Below are positions 53,204-61,025 of a stretch of 64,000 bases of DNA, piece after piece. The stretch is from a virus, in the IMG/VR virus record IMGVR_UViG_3300049855_000609, positions 28,564-92,563 of that record. One strand, written 5' to 3'. Every line of letters begins with the position of its first letter. Positions within the stretch are counted from its first letter, which is position 1. The notes beneath the pieces are model-generated. The model did not search any database. It was given only the letters and a program-made list of their open reading frames with translations, and was not told the origin of the DNA. Both the position numbers and the translations under genes were made by a program.

Positions 53204-55060
53204 TCAATGAATTTCAGCATAATTATTGCCGAATTGTACAGATATTCCCAGCTTTATATTGAGCTTCAGCATCCTGTTGACCTCATCTATACAGTCCTGC
53301 AGTGTCTGCTCTGTTTTCTTGATATCGTATTTAAAAACAGGAAATATGACCTCATCATGAAACTGCCCACATATAAGATAACTTCTTCTTACCTGGCTTA
53401 CCCAGGCATCAAAGCAGAACACTCCAGTACCCTGGTTCAAAGTAGAGAATTTGTCCTTTTCAAACCTGAGGGAATACCAGTACCGGGACACGGGATTGAA
53501 TATCCACATCTGAGAGTCTGAGGTCTTCTTCATCACAGTCAGCCTGGCTATCTTTTTTATGGCCCAGTTCCTTTCCCAGTATACCTTATGCAGTTTCTCA
53601 GCCTTGGCCAGCGGCATTCCTGAGCTGGCAGAGATCTTGGGTGGCCCTGCACCATAGGTGGCAGAGAAATTCACCTGCTTGGCATCCTTTCTGATCTTGG
53701 AGTAGTCCATCCTTTTGGCTTTATGGTCTTCCACCTGCTCATGGGTGAGCATTTCTGCCCTTTCCGCGATATCCAGGTGGGGATCGAATCCGGGTGTATT
53801 CATCTCCTCCACATATTTGGGATCATGGAAGTAGATGTAGTGCTGCTTGGTCTTATCTTCCAGGGCACTCATGTCAGCCCCACAGAGCACCATATCTTCT
53901 CCGGGAGCTATCAGACACCCTCTTACCTCCCTGCCATAGGGTTTATATATCCCCGGCAGGTTTACTATGGTGGTATGCTGGAATCTTAAAGTATTTGTGA
54001 AGCCTTTAATTTCTGCCTTTAAAAAATCATCACTGTCCCTGTTTTTCAGAAAACCTTTAAGGATCCCTATCCGGTGCCCGATGATGAAGAGGCTCTCCAG
54101 GTTTGCCAGCCTGGGTTCTTTTTCGAACAACAGCTGTACACTGGGACAGAGGCCATCCCCGGAGCTGTTGGAGATCTGCTCCACCTTTTTCACTTCATGG
54201 GTCTTCTTGTTCTTCACCATCTTATAGGTAGCCGGCTTCCATCCCAAAGAATACAGCCACTCTTTCAGCTGCTGGTGGGAAGCCGGGTTAGGCTCCTCAG
54301 GGGTGTCGGCTATTTCTATGGTATCTTCCGTGTCCAGTGGCAATCCCAGCTCTTCCAGCAGGGCTTTCCATTTTCTGCCTATGGCCGTCAGGGATCCGTC
54401 TATCTTATGGCATTTCACCGGCTTGGATATCTGCTTGTATACGGTCTTGGATGGCATGGCGGATTTCAGGAGTTCTATCCTCTTATCCTTCTCTTCCTCC
54501 AGGAATTTCAGGCTCTTCTCACAGGCTTTCACATCCAGCTTCCATTTCAGCTCTTCCTGTTCCCTAGCACATTTCATTTTGAAAGAAAGATAATCTATAA
54601 TGGAAGTGTAATTCTCTCCATATAATTCTGTAAGCAGTATCCTGCAGGAAAAGAACATCCTCCAGTTTATCTCCACATCAGCGCGGCATCTCTGTACATA
54701 TACGGTGATGTCTGCCTCTTTCCAGTCTTCCACTGCCGGTTTCTGCACATTTACCCGGTCTCCCCAGGCTTCCAGGCCATGCTTGTCATAGGAAGAAAAC
54801 AGGTACCAGCTCAGTGCCAGGGTATCGATCAAAGTCCCCTGCAGTTTGATGCCCAGTATCTTCTCTATTACCGGGCAGTCATACCTGATCAGGTTATGGG
54901 CCACCCAGACAGCTTTCTGGGAGAGAAAGGAGAACATCTCTTTAGGATCTGTGATAACCCCTTCCCGGTTATCCTGGTCCTTCCAGCACAGGCAGTGAAT
55001 AGTGGTAGCCTGTTCTATGAGGCCATCGGCTTCAATGTCTATGATGTAGTATTTATCCAT
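53204..55060 (-). CDS. polA: Family A DNA polymerase with 3'-5' exonuclease domain
   Basis: The protein has 618 residues. The proofreading domain is intact in outline: motif Exo I IIDIEADG (Asp8, Glu10), Exo II AHNLIRYDCP (Asp61) and Exo III CRADVEI. The polymerase domain has motif A GADMSALEDK (about residue 395), motif B RKDAKQVNFSATYGAG (about 450-466) and motif C QFHDEV (His568-Asp569-Glu570). There is no 5'-3' exonuclease domain, which is normal for phage enzymes. It replicates the genome with the DnaB-like helicase and DnaG-like primase encoded downstream. The motif A residue order (D-x-S-x-x-E) is conventional. Confidence 0.95.
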   Translation of the reverse strand: MDKYYIIDIEADGLIEQATTIHCLCWKDQDNREGVITDPKEMFSFLSQKAVWVAHNLIRYDCPVIEKILGIKLQGTLIDTLALSWYLFSSYDKHGLEAWGDRVNVQKPAVEDWKEADITVYVQRCRADVEINWRMFFSCRILLTELYGENYTSIIDYLSFKMKCAREQEELKWKLDVKACEKSLKFLEEEKDKRIELLKSAMPSKTVYKQISKPVKCHKIDGSLTAIGRKWKALLEELGLPLDTEDTIEIADTPEEPNPASHQQLKEWLYSLGWKPATYKMVKNKKTHEVKKVEQISNSSGDGLCPSVQLLFEKEPRLANLESLFIIGHRIGILKGFLKNRDSDDFLKAEIKGFTNTLRFQHTTIVNLPGIYKPYGREVRGCLIAPGEDMVLCGADMSALEDKTKQHYIYFHDPKYVEEMNTPGFDPHLDIAERAEMLTHEQVEDHKAKRMDYSKIRKDAKQVNFSATYGAGPPKISASSGMPLAKAEKLHKVYWERNWAIKKIARLTVMKKTSDSQMWIFNPVSRYWYSLRFEKDKFSTLNQGTGVFCFDAWVSQVRRSYLICGQFHDEVIFPVFKYDIKKTEQTLQDCIDEVNRMLKLNIKLGISVQFGNNYAEIH

Positions 55061-55062
55061 TT

Positions 55063-55485
55063 TTATATCAATTCTTTTAAAATGTAATCAAGTGCTGCTG
55101 AGTAGGCTTTTTGTGGTGTATTATAAGATTTAGTATAACCTGATATTCTTTGTTCTGGTTCTATATTTTCTAAAGTCATTACTATATAATGACAAGTATA
55201 ACTTATACCTGAATTTGTCATTGTAGTACCATCACACATAGTAATCATTAAATGAATAGTATGATTAACCCTTAACCATTCAACTACTTGCCATTGTTCT
55301 GGTGCTGTAAAGTATTCTGAATTACCTGTCATATCAGTAAAATTATTCCAATCTGTCAATGAACAAATCTCTTGTCTTTCTGATAATTTAGGATAATGAT
55401 ATTTTGATTTTAAATCAAATCCTTTTTCTTTAAGCAATTTAGCTGTATTAAAATCCACATAATGTGGCTTTATTTCATTGTTCAT
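55063..55485 (-). CDS. Phage protein of unknown function
   Basis: The protein has 140 residues with MNNEIKPHYVDFNTAKLLKEKGFD, APEQWQVVEWLRVNHTIHLMI and YNTPQKAYSAALDYILKELI. These patterns are frequent in small proteins of phages from diverse gut bacteria, where the family has no assigned role. Codon use is markedly richer in A and T than in the polymerase gene next to it, which suggests that this gene and the next two arrived separately. Confidence 0.6.
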   Translation of the reverse strand: MNNEIKPHYVDFNTAKLLKEKGFDLKSKYHYPKLSERQEICSLTDWNNFTDMTGNSEYFTAPEQWQVVEWLRVNHTIHLMITMCDGTTMTNSGISYTCHYIVMTLENIEPEQRISGYTKSYNTPQKAYSAALDYILKELI

Positions 55486-55709
55486 AATATATTAGTTTCA
55501 GGGTAAGCGTTATCAATTGATTCTTCCATTTTATCTTTATAGCCTGATAAGTTCCCATACTCATCAGAATCTACTTTGATATTTTCTTTAATAGCTTCTC
55601 TTTGTGCTTTAAGATGAAGTTTAGCGAATTCTATCAAATCAGATTCAGACATAACTTCTGATAAACCATAGTCTTGTAAATATTGTTTTGCTGTTGGTAT
55701 CTTATCCAT
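55482..55709 (-). CDS. Small acidic protein of unknown function
   Basis: The protein has 75 residues (MDKIPTAKQYLQDYGLSEVMSESDLIEFAKLHLKAQREAIKENI...), helical and acidic. It is linked to both neighbours by short overlaps and shares their A/T-rich codon use. No motif was recognised. Confidence 0.55.
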   Translation of the reverse strand: MDKIPTAKQYLQDYGLSEVMSESDLIEFAKLHLKAQREAIKENIKVDSDEYGNLSGYKDKMEESIDNAYPETNIL

Positions 55710-55887
55710 ATCTTATAATTTTATAAAGTTCTTTAAAAAAGTAAGGAATGGCTTCTAAGAGAATAAATCTTAGCCAAACAATTGGAAACAATATTGCTCT
55801 TACAAAGTTGTCTGTTGCAAATAAAGTAAGCAATACACAAATCATGTAAAATGGAAAAATTATTGCTATTTGTTCTGGTTGTATCAT
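55702..55887 (-). CDS. Small membrane protein
   Basis: The protein has 61 residues and two probable membrane helices (AIIFPFYMICVLLTLFA and AILFPIVWLRFILLEAIPYFF) joined by a short polar loop. There is no signal peptide. It overlaps the next gene by eight bases and begins the trio of A/T-rich genes. It may act in the host membrane; its function is unknown. Confidence 0.55.
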   Translation of the reverse strand: MIQPEQIAIIFPFYMICVLLTLFATDNFVRAILFPIVWLRFILLEAIPYFFKELYKIIRYG

Positions 55888-56597
55888 AATTTTAAATTTT
55901 TATTAGCACCCTCTTTCTTATCCTTTCCTGCGATTAAATCCAGGAGCCTCACAGACATTATAAGCCTGCCTTCCTAAGAGTAGGGTCACACAATGATGGG
56001 AAAACCAACGCTACTATTGAGTCTGCCTTCCAGGTTACATAATTCCACTCTTAACCCTTATCTTATACCTCAATCGCTTGACATCATTATTTGCCGAGAA
56101 CTCATTTGTGTTATATCAGATTATTGATATACCCTTTCGGGTTCTCCCCCTCTGGTTGGGAAAACTTTAAAGTCCTTTCTCAAGGGACAACAACACATAC
56201 AGACTTACATCTGTAATCTTTATGTAAATTAGAGCAAGACAAACTCTACTGGACTAATCGTAGATTTATAGTTACTTGACCTATTATGTGGTATTTCCAA
56301 AGCCCACCACTAACTTACAAAGGTATTCAATGTTTAACCTTTTATGTAGACTATAGAGGCTAAATACGTTAGCTTATAATCACTTCACTTTATTTTTAAA
56401 AAGAACTGACTGTCACCTCCAGATTGTGTGAATAATACGCAGTAGCCTTCTGTTTTATACAGCTTATTTAATTTCCTCATTTATCCCTCTATGAACAACT
56501 CCCTTCTGGTTGGGATTATAACAATTAACCCTACATACGTTCTTATGGTTGTAAAGGATATTTCGAGTTATTCGTTCACTTCAGGCAGTCAGCCTTT
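55888..56597 (-). ncRNA. 710-base region without convincing genes; candidate large structured RNA
   Basis: No frame longer than about 30 codons is convincing, although genes are packed tightly on either side. On the - strand a GAGAAC / GTTCTC stem (near 56110-56160) encloses CCCGAAAGGG and ATATCAATAATCTGATAT hairpins, a possible three-way junction. A second stem of eight pairs joins AAGAGTGG to CTACTCTT near 55970-56045. The hairpin CCCAACCAGARGGG occurs twice (near 56145-56160 and 56505-56520). No tRNA could be built from any part. The length and repeat content suggest an RNA, possibly of the large ornate class found in phages; that is inference. Confidence 0.4.
56385..56480 (-). CDS. Possible 31-residue peptide
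   Basis: A frame from ATG 56480 (MRKLNKLYKTEGYCVLF...) to TGA has a GAGGGATAA leader just upstream. It lies inside the otherwise non-coding region and may be fortuitous. Confidence 0.22.
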   Translation of the reverse strand: MRKLNKLYKTEGYCVLFTQSGGDSQFFLKIK

Positions 56598-57065
56598 CTA
56601 TAATAAGCCTTCTCCCCGGAAGGAATAATAACTCTCATCGGTGATGATCATGAAATCGATGACTGCTATTTCCAGTATCTTCCCCCCTTCTACCAGCTTT
56701 CTGGCCAGGTCCTTGTCTTCCCTGGATGGCTGGGTATTTCCTGAAGGATGGTTATGGGCTACGATGATACCTGATGTCCCCGGAACCTTCAATGCCAGGG
56801 AGAATATCACCTTAGGATCTACAATAGCGCCGGCAGTTCCTCCTGTGGATATCTTACAGAATCCCAGCATGGCATTTCTCCGGTTGACAAAGATAATGAA
56901 AACCTCCTCTATCCAGTCCATAGTGTCCTTGTTGAATACAGAACGGACAACAGTAGCTGCATCCTCATTGCTGACCACCTTGAATAGCTGGCTTTTCTTC
57001 ACCTTCTTGTCAAAGGATACAGAGAAAGTGATCTCCGGTATATATAGGTCTTGTTGCTTTGTCAT
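56598..57065 (-). CDS. radC: RadC-family JAB-domain protein
   Basis: The protein has 155 residues, a complete RadC/JAB domain lacking the N-terminal helix-hairpin-helix part of chromosomal RadC. The metal motif AHNHPSGNTQPSREDKD gives His105, His107, Ser114 and Asp117, with Glu53/Glu54 as the upstream acid. The middle strand FVNRRNAMLGFCKISTGG is typical of the family. RadC-like proteins are common on plasmids and phages, but their substrate is unsettled. This is a second JAB-type protein in the window. It differs clearly from the one in the ubiquitin-like cassette and is not linked to E1 or E2 genes. Confidence 0.9.
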   Translation of the reverse strand: MTKQQDLYIPEITFSVSFDKKVKKSQLFKVVSNEDAATVVRSVFNKDTMDWIEEVFIIFVNRRNAMLGFCKISTGGTAGAIVDPKVIFSLALKVPGTSGIIVAHNHPSGNTQPSREDKDLARKLVEGGKILEIAVIDFMIITDESYYSFRGEGLL

Positions 57066-57223
57066 AACAGTTGATTACAGGCGTTAATAAATATCTCCCT
57101 CTCATTGCTTTCACTTTCTCCCTGCTCTACCTCATCAAAGTAAAGCTGTAAAAGATCATGCACTTCTGATTGCAGTTCAGGATGCTTTATCAGGAACTCT
57201 GTGGCAAAATCCTGTGCTGTCAT
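57062..57223 (-). CDS. Small acidic protein of unknown function
   Basis: I start at MTAQDFATEFLIKHPELQSEV (53 residues), whose ATG overlaps the upstream stop. The chain is helical and ends with FINACNQLL. It is joined to the RadC gene by an ATGA-type overlap. Function is unknown. Confidence 0.5.
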   Translation of the reverse strand: MTAQDFATEFLIKHPELQSEVHDLLQLYFDEVEQGESESNEREIFINACNQLL

Positions 57224-57501
57224 AATAAAGACCTTATTTGTTCCATGATATCTTTTCCCCATTTCTGTTCTATGAACTCCGCAGTAGATACTCCATCCGG
57301 AACACCCAGTATTTCATCCAGTTTGATAACATCGATAGCAAAGCTTCCCATGGAACAGACCACTCCATCCAGGGGAATACCCATATTTATCTTCTTCTGC
57401 ACTTCCATCCAGGTTTTTCTCTTTGCCAGGAACTCTTCTGTCATCTGGTCTTTTTTCATTTTTGCCAGCACTTCGCCAGCAGCTTCTATAGCTTCTTTCA
57501 T
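57220..57501 (-). CDS. Small protein of unknown function
   Basis: The protein has 93 residues. A charged N-terminal helix (EAIEAAGEVLAKMKKDQMTEEFLAKRKTWMEVQKK) is followed by a more hydrophobic globular part (MGIPLDGVVCSMGSFAIDVIKLDEILGVPDG) and a C-terminal helix. Its start overlaps the stop of the membrane protein gene upstream. No family was recognised. Confidence 0.55.
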   Translation of the reverse strand: MKEAIEAAGEVLAKMKKDQMTEEFLAKRKTWMEVQKKINMGIPLDGVVCSMGSFAIDVIKLDEILGVPDGVSTAEFIEQKWGKDIMEQIRSLL

Positions 57502-57677
57502 GATTCAAATTTTAATCCGTAAATCAAACAAAATATTCCCCAGGCCCAGTATCCGTAGACAATAAGAGCCATCTTTTTATCCCGAAACTTGTATCCGTCT
57601 TCTATCAGGTCTTCAAAAGAGAAAAACAAATACCCCTGGACTATAGCGGTAATGAGAAAACAAATTATTCCTATCAT
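57498..57677 (-). CDS. Small two-helix membrane protein
   Basis: The protein has 59 residues (MIGIICFLITAIVQGYLFFSFEDL...). Two hydrophobic helices (residues 2-20 and 37-54) flank a charged loop EDGYKFRDKK. The stop overlaps the next ATG (TCATGA), which supports it as a real gene in the operon. A role at the host membrane is likely; the specific function is unknown. Confidence 0.6.
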   Translation of the reverse strand: MIGIICFLITAIVQGYLFFSFEDLIEDGYKFRDKKMALIVYGYWAWGIFCLIYGLKFES

Positions 57678-58350
57678 GTTGTTGTTTTTAATCGTTAATA
57701 AAAAGGAAGAACAGGGAATTGCAGCTTTGCCTTTTCAGCTCAGGGCATCTTGTGCGATGTAAGTTCCCCAAACATACAGACAGTAATGGTGGCTATTATT
57801 CCAATTACGTCTTCATCCCTGTTCTTCAGAAGGCATGTGGCATAAAGATCCTAAGATAGTTACGGCATCATGGCTCCCTTTCTCCTCCTCGGCCTGCATA
57901 GATGAAACATCTCTACAAGTTCAGAGTACTACCCTCACCAATAACCGCGGAAACAACCGCTGATTGGAATCCTGGGTAATAACACCCGGCCAGGTATATC
58001 GCCATGTCAAATTTAAAATAAAATAATTTCTAAGCTTTGTTTTATCAGGCTCACTAAGATATAATTCTCCCTATATATCGGGATCATTGCATCTCTTTTA
58101 CAGGATATGTTTTCCATATCATTTGCCAGACAGGAATAAACTCAGCCGTCTTTCCTCTTTATGCCGGTACTTAGAAATCATACTCCCCCAAGGGATCAAG
58201 ACCTACCTCGTGGCTCTATAGTAGTGGTAGGAGTCTAAGACCCTGTCACAAAAGTGATCATGGCCATTACTCCCGGAATAAATCCGGAAGCCATCAGAAC
58301 TTTTATCCGTCTTTGGAACGGCATCCTGATGTGACAGGAGAGCAACAACC
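57678..58350 (-). ncRNA. 670-base region without convincing genes; candidate structured RNA(s)
   Basis: Perfect long-range pairs stand out: GAAGAACAGGG (57706-57716) with CCCTGTTCTTC about 100 bases further on, and CCTGTCAC (near 58243) with GTGACAGG (near 58332). The second pair encloses local hairpins such as CCGGATTTATTCCGG. An A/T-rich break at about 58010-58040 splits the region into two halves. The only frames are 20-34 codons long. One hydrophobic frame (near 57750-57850) lacks any start codon. No tRNA or known riboswitch was recognised. Confidence 0.4.
58013..58117 (-). CDS. Possible 34-residue peptide
   Basis: MENISCKRDAMIPIYREN... to TAA. Its start overlaps the end of a 20-codon frame (58119-58181, MISKYRHKEERRLS), as operon genes here do. 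It may equally be chance coding inside a structured RNA. Confidence 0.22.
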   Translation of the reverse strand: MENISCKRDAMIPIYRENYILVSLIKQSLEIILF

Positions 58351-58794
58351 CTACTTAGACTGTTCCACTACCGGTTGCTCTTGTTGGGTTTCATCTTTTC
58401 CGGGATCTACCCCGGATTTTCCTTTTGCCGGATCAAAGGCGTCTTTTACCTCATCCATAACCTTACCCAGCATGGCTAATTTCTCTTCATTCATCTTGAA
58501 GTAAAGGTCCTGAAGCTCTTTTATAGCCCGGAGCTTGTCTTCTTGCTCTTTCAGCTGGGTCTTCATGATAACCAATAAAAAGGCTATTTCCCTGACGGAA
58601 AGCCCCTTTTCTATTTCTTCCACCTCTATGGAAACTTTGGTTTTCCCCATTCCTTCTTCTGAGATACCACTTCTTTCTCTGATCTTCTCTTCAACAGCCT
58701 TCAGGTTTTGTATAAACTCTTCTTTGTCGATGCCTATGGCTTCGAATGCATCTTTTGCCTCATGATTGTAAGGCTTTGGTTCATTGTTGCTCAT
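58351..58794 (-). CDS. Acidic coiled-coil protein of unknown function
   Basis: The protein has 147 residues. Residues 20-120 are long amphipathic helices (DEFIQNLKAVEEKIRERSG-like, then VREIAFLLVIMKTQLKEQEDKLRAIKELQDLYFKMNEEKLAML) and the tail is Pro/Gly/Gln rich. It is preceded upstream by a strong terminator, so it probably has its own promoter in the A/T-rich leader (58800-58850). Function is unknown. Confidence 0.55.
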   Translation of the reverse strand: MSNNEPKPYNHEAKDAFEAIGIDKEEFIQNLKAVEEKIRERSGISEEGMGKTKVSIEVEEIEKGLSVREIAFLLVIMKTQLKEQEDKLRAIKELQDLYFKMNEEKLAMLGKVMDEVKDAFDPAKGKSGVDPGKDETQQEQPVVEQSK

Positions 58795-58858
58795 GTCTGC
58801 TTTTTTAATTTGAAATAATAAATTATAATTTGAACACCTGTTGCCGTAGGCGTAGCCG

Positions 58859-58891
58859 AAAAAAATCAGAGTGCCAATAATGACACTCTGA
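58859..58891 (-). terminator. Rho-independent terminator
   Basis: An 8-bp stem (TCAGAGTG / CACTCTGA) with a 10-base loop is followed on the - strand by a run of T. It lies 23 bases behind the stop of the 218-residue gene, closing the transcription unit that enters from the right. Confidence 0.88.
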
Positions 58892-58913
58892 CTTTTACTT
58901 TAAGCCGGTTGGC

Positions 58914-59570
58914 TTATAAGCTTTGGTCTGCCTTCAGTCCGGGTACAGAGATACCCTCTCCCAGTTCTTCCGCGATCTCCGGGCTTGCATAGAAATCCGA
59001 AGGGTCTGCAGTACGCATGTCCTTCATGTCTGCATTTTCAGCAGCTTCGGCCACAAATACGTTCACCTTGTACATCGGCTTGTTGTTGAACAGGATGAGT
59101 TCACCGCTGTTCTCATGGTCTTCCGGATAACGCACTACCTGGCGGTTTGCAAATACATCCAAAGTTGTCAGACCACGGTCTATGCCGTTCTTCTGATTGT
59201 CTGTCAGGATTGGATGATTGGACAGTACTTTCACGATCCTGGCCTTTTTCAAAGCTTGCAGTTTCTTCATGACATCAGCCTCTGTAGCTGTGTCCGGAAC
59301 ATCCAGCCAGCATACCCGTGTTTCCACTGATTCGAAATCCGTGGTTCCGATATTGAAATCGGATACATCATACAGGCCCCCGGATTTTACCTGTGCACTG
59401 GGATAATGGCTGATCACAGACACTTTCTGCTCCAGTTCCGCAGTCAGTGTGTTCTTCTTTTGAAAATCAGACTTGTAAACCCGGCGAAGAGCTACGGGTT
59501 GAAAAGTTGTTTGTTTGGTGATCCGGTTTGCACCTGTGGCATTCCCGATCATGGTGGCTGTTGCTTCCAT
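58914..59570 (-). CDS. Protein of unknown function, probably highly expressed
   Basis: The protein has 218 residues with a beta-rich middle (SVISHYPSAQVKSGGLYDVSDFNIG, VETRVCWLDVP, KARIVKVLSNHPILTDNQKNG). An acidic C-terminal part follows (EAAENADMKDMRTADPSDFYASPEIAEELGEG). It is bracketed by its own leader and a strong terminator, which usually marks an abundant product. It has no membrane segment and no motif I know. A DNA-binding or nucleoid-type protein is possible but not supported by sequence evidence. Confidence 0.6.
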   Translation of the reverse strand: MEATATMIGNATGANRITKQTTFQPVALRRVYKSDFQKKNTLTAELEQKVSVISHYPSAQVKSGGLYDVSDFNIGTTDFESVETRVCWLDVPDTATEADVMKKLQALKKARIVKVLSNHPILTDNQKNGIDRGLTTLDVFANRQVVRYPEDHENSGELILFNNKPMYKVNVFVAEAAENADMKDMRTADPSDFYASPEIAEELGEGISVPGLKADQSL

Positions 59571-59666
59571 CTTTTAAATTAGTTTTTTGAGTTACTCAAT
59601 ATTGAGTTAGACTTGTATCTGATATACAACTCTAACCCAAGGGACTGTGTCCCGTGAGTATGCACC

Positions 59667-59747
59667 TTAACTGGCATTGTGCAGAATGAATTCTGCTCCT
59701 GCGGCCAGCATCATACTGATGTGCATCAAGTACTGATCCCTTTTCAT
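59667..59747 (-). CDS. Micro-gene, 26 residues
   Basis: MKRDQYLMHISMMLAAGAEFILHNAS from ATG 59747 to TAA. It is followed by a short GGGAC/GTCCC hairpin at 59641-59653 and preceded closely by the 56-residue membrane gene. The methionine and alanine-rich helix could insert in a membrane. It is real only if the tiny-gene style of this region holds. Confidence 0.38.
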   Translation of the reverse strand: MKRDQYLMHISMMLAAGAEFILHNAS

Positions 59748-59769
59748 GTGACAAACGGTTAAAGGTTAA

Positions 59770-59940
59770 TTAATCAATTTCATACCCTCCATCATCTTCC
59801 GATAATGGTTTACTCTCGTTAGCTATCTGCATGATCCTGTATAAACAGAATACCGCTATGGCTGTCATCCCAAATGTTAGCATATATTGGAAGTTTGATT
59901 TCAAAATAAAGGAACTAACCGGTGCTTTAGTGACATTCAT
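59770..59940 (-). CDS. Small single-pass membrane protein
   Basis: The protein has 56 residues (MNVTKAPVSSFILKSNFQ...). One clear membrane helix at about residues 20-40 (MLTFGMTAIAVFCLYRIM) is followed by an acidic tail (SKPLSEDDGGYEID). It is the first good gene downstream of the C-rich element at 60074 and probably belongs to that unit. Function is unknown. Confidence 0.55.
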   Translation of the reverse strand: MNVTKAPVSSFILKSNFQYMLTFGMTAIAVFCLYRIMQIANESKPLSEDDGGYEID

Positions 59941-60073
59941 ACCACCGGTTAGCCCTTGTTTATTGCGTTTGCTCTAATTGGCTACCTTTACAGGCCCGCA
60001 ACAAATCCATTGCCACAACTCTTTCTCACCGTTTGTCTTGAATACCGAAGTTCCCGATATTCGTCTGCATGGC

Positions 60074-60093
60074 CAAAATTCGTGGGGGGTTTC
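60074..60093 (-). promoter_or_regulatory. C-rich early-unit element, copy 1
   Basis: The - strand reads TTTGAAACCCCCCACGAATT followed by TTGGCCAT. It lies 130 bases before the 56-residue gene and 34 bases after a terminator. Only very short frames (14 and 16 codons) fall between it and that gene. Confidence 0.7.
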
Positions 60094-60126
60094 AAAGAGT
60101 AGGAGGGTAGACGGTAGAAGAAAAAC

Positions 60127-60164
60127 CCTGACAGACCACCACTGTAAATGGTGTATCTGTCAGG
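60127..60164 (-). terminator. Rho-independent terminator (second of a tandem pair)
   Basis: CCTGACAGA / TCTGTCAGG, nine pairs, with an inner CACCA/TGGTG stem. It is followed on the - strand by GTTTTTCTT and lies just before the C-rich element copy 1. Confidence 0.85.
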
Positions 60165-60202
60165 TTGTTTATCCTTTATCTGTATTTATCTTTGAAAAAA
60201 AA

Positions 60203-60232
60203 CACCGGAGACGCTTTTACCTGTCCCCGGTG
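60203..60232 (-). terminator. Rho-independent terminator (first of a tandem pair)
   Basis: A CACCGG / CCGGTG stem is followed on the - strand by eight T. It ends the five-gene unit that starts at the C-rich element near 61576. An 18-codon frame (MTTGTTTTRISS...) lies between the last solid gene and this hairpin. Confidence 0.85.
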
Positions 60233-60333
60233 CTGAATCATACTATCCAAACCACCTTTATTAATTTACCTACTGATACAGTATTTTACAAGAGCTTATC
60301 CTTGTGGTAGTGGTTCCTGTCGTCATAGCACAA

Positions 60334-60606
60334 TTATACTTTTCTGCTGAAGAAACTCTTTACCCGGCTGGCTGCAGCCATCAGCTTGTTTTTCATACGA
60401 GCCAATATCCCGGTTTTCTCTTTGGCTTTGCCAATTTGCGGAATAGGTTTCTCCTGGGCCATCCTGGCAAAGGATTTGGCTACCCGGATACGGGTATTTA
60501 TCTGGCCACTGCCCATCCACCTTACTCTGCCGGAATTGTCTGCTACCGGTTGCAGGCTCTTATTGCCTTTAAGCATCTTTCTGGTTTCTGAATATGCAAT
60601 ACTCAT
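60334..60606 (-). CDS. Small basic protein
   Basis: The protein has 90 residues and is strongly basic: SGQINTRIRVAKSFARMAQEKPIPQIGKAKEKTGILARMKNKLMAAASRVKSFFSRKV. The C-terminal amphipathic helix is rich in Lys and Arg. Nucleic acid or membrane-surface binding would fit. It is the last solid gene of its unit, upstream of a tandem terminator. Function is unknown. Confidence 0.55.
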   Translation of the reverse strand: MSIAYSETRKMLKGNKSLQPVADNSGRVRWMGSGQINTRIRVAKSFARMAQEKPIPQIGKAKEKTGILARMKNKLMAAASRVKSFFSRKV

Positions 60607-60621
60607 TTTATCCTCCTTTTT

Positions 60622-60906
60622 TTAAAAATTATTACTGATATTGTACGGATCCTTGTGATAACCTATGCTGTACTTTATGGTCTTATAACCACTCTGCCAA
60701 TAATCCCTGAAACCAGGACTCTCTTCCCATCCCAGGTCAAAATAAAAAGCCGCATCTACAGTCTCTATGTCAGAGTCTGTGATATTGGTAGTCTTCCATA
60801 TTACCCGGGTAGCCATAGCAAAATTACACCACCCCATAAATGCCGGGGTTAACAGCATAAACAGCAGGATGATCACCGGCCATTTGTAATTAATTACCTT
60901 TTTCAT
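60622..60906 (-). CDS. Small exported or membrane-anchored protein
   Basis: The protein has 94 residues. A basic start (MKKVINYKW) followed by a hydrophobic helix (PVIILLFMLLTPAFMGW) looks like a signal anchor. The remaining 60 residues are polar and aromatic (AAFYFDLGWEESPGFRDYWQSGYKTIKYSIGYHK) and would lie outside the cytoplasm. It overlaps the preceding short gene by 17 bases. Superinfection exclusion would be one plausible role for such an early membrane protein, but nothing specific supports it. Confidence 0.55.
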   Translation of the reverse strand: MKKVINYKWPVIILLFMLLTPAFMGWCNFAMATRVIWKTTNITDSDIETVDAAFYFDLGWEESPGFRDYWQSGYKTIKYSIGYHKDPYNISNNF

Positions 60907-60997
60907 ATTTGTCTGGTTTTGTGCCGTGGTATATGCACACGACTAAGTTAAGAAATAATGAGTAACTGACTGTTTGGTTTAAAATGTATATTTCCAT
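60890..60997 (-). CDS. Micro-gene, 35 residues, hydrophobic
   Basis: MEIYILNQTVSYSLFLNLVVCIYHG... ends in KYEKGN, and the last 17 bases overlap the next gene. A single short membrane helix is possible. An A/T-rich leader and a perfect CATAGGTACA/TGTACCTATG hairpin (61014-61041) lie upstream. Confidence 0.35.
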   Translation of the reverse strand: MEIYILNQTVSYSLFLNLVVCIYHGTKPDKYEKGN

Positions 60998-61025
60998 AAA
61001 ATTGGTTTTGGTTCATAGGTACAAC

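Noticed and set aside
55960-56050. tRNA gene suggested by a 7-8 bp acceptor-like stem (AGAGTGG / CTACTCT)
   Set aside because: No T-arm with a TTCRA loop, no proper anticodon stem and no CCA-like end could be built between the arms on either strand.
56598-57065. RadC-type JAB protein as a second deconjugating enzyme of the ubiquitin-like cassette
   Set aside because: It belongs to the RadC branch, is 10 kb away, and is not linked to E1, E2 or modifier genes. No evidence ties it to the system.
58240-58340. tRNA-like fold from the CCTGTCAC / GTGACAGG stem and a CCGT...ACGG hairpin
   Set aside because: Arm spacing and loop sequences do not fit a cloverleaf. It is kept only as part of a structured region.
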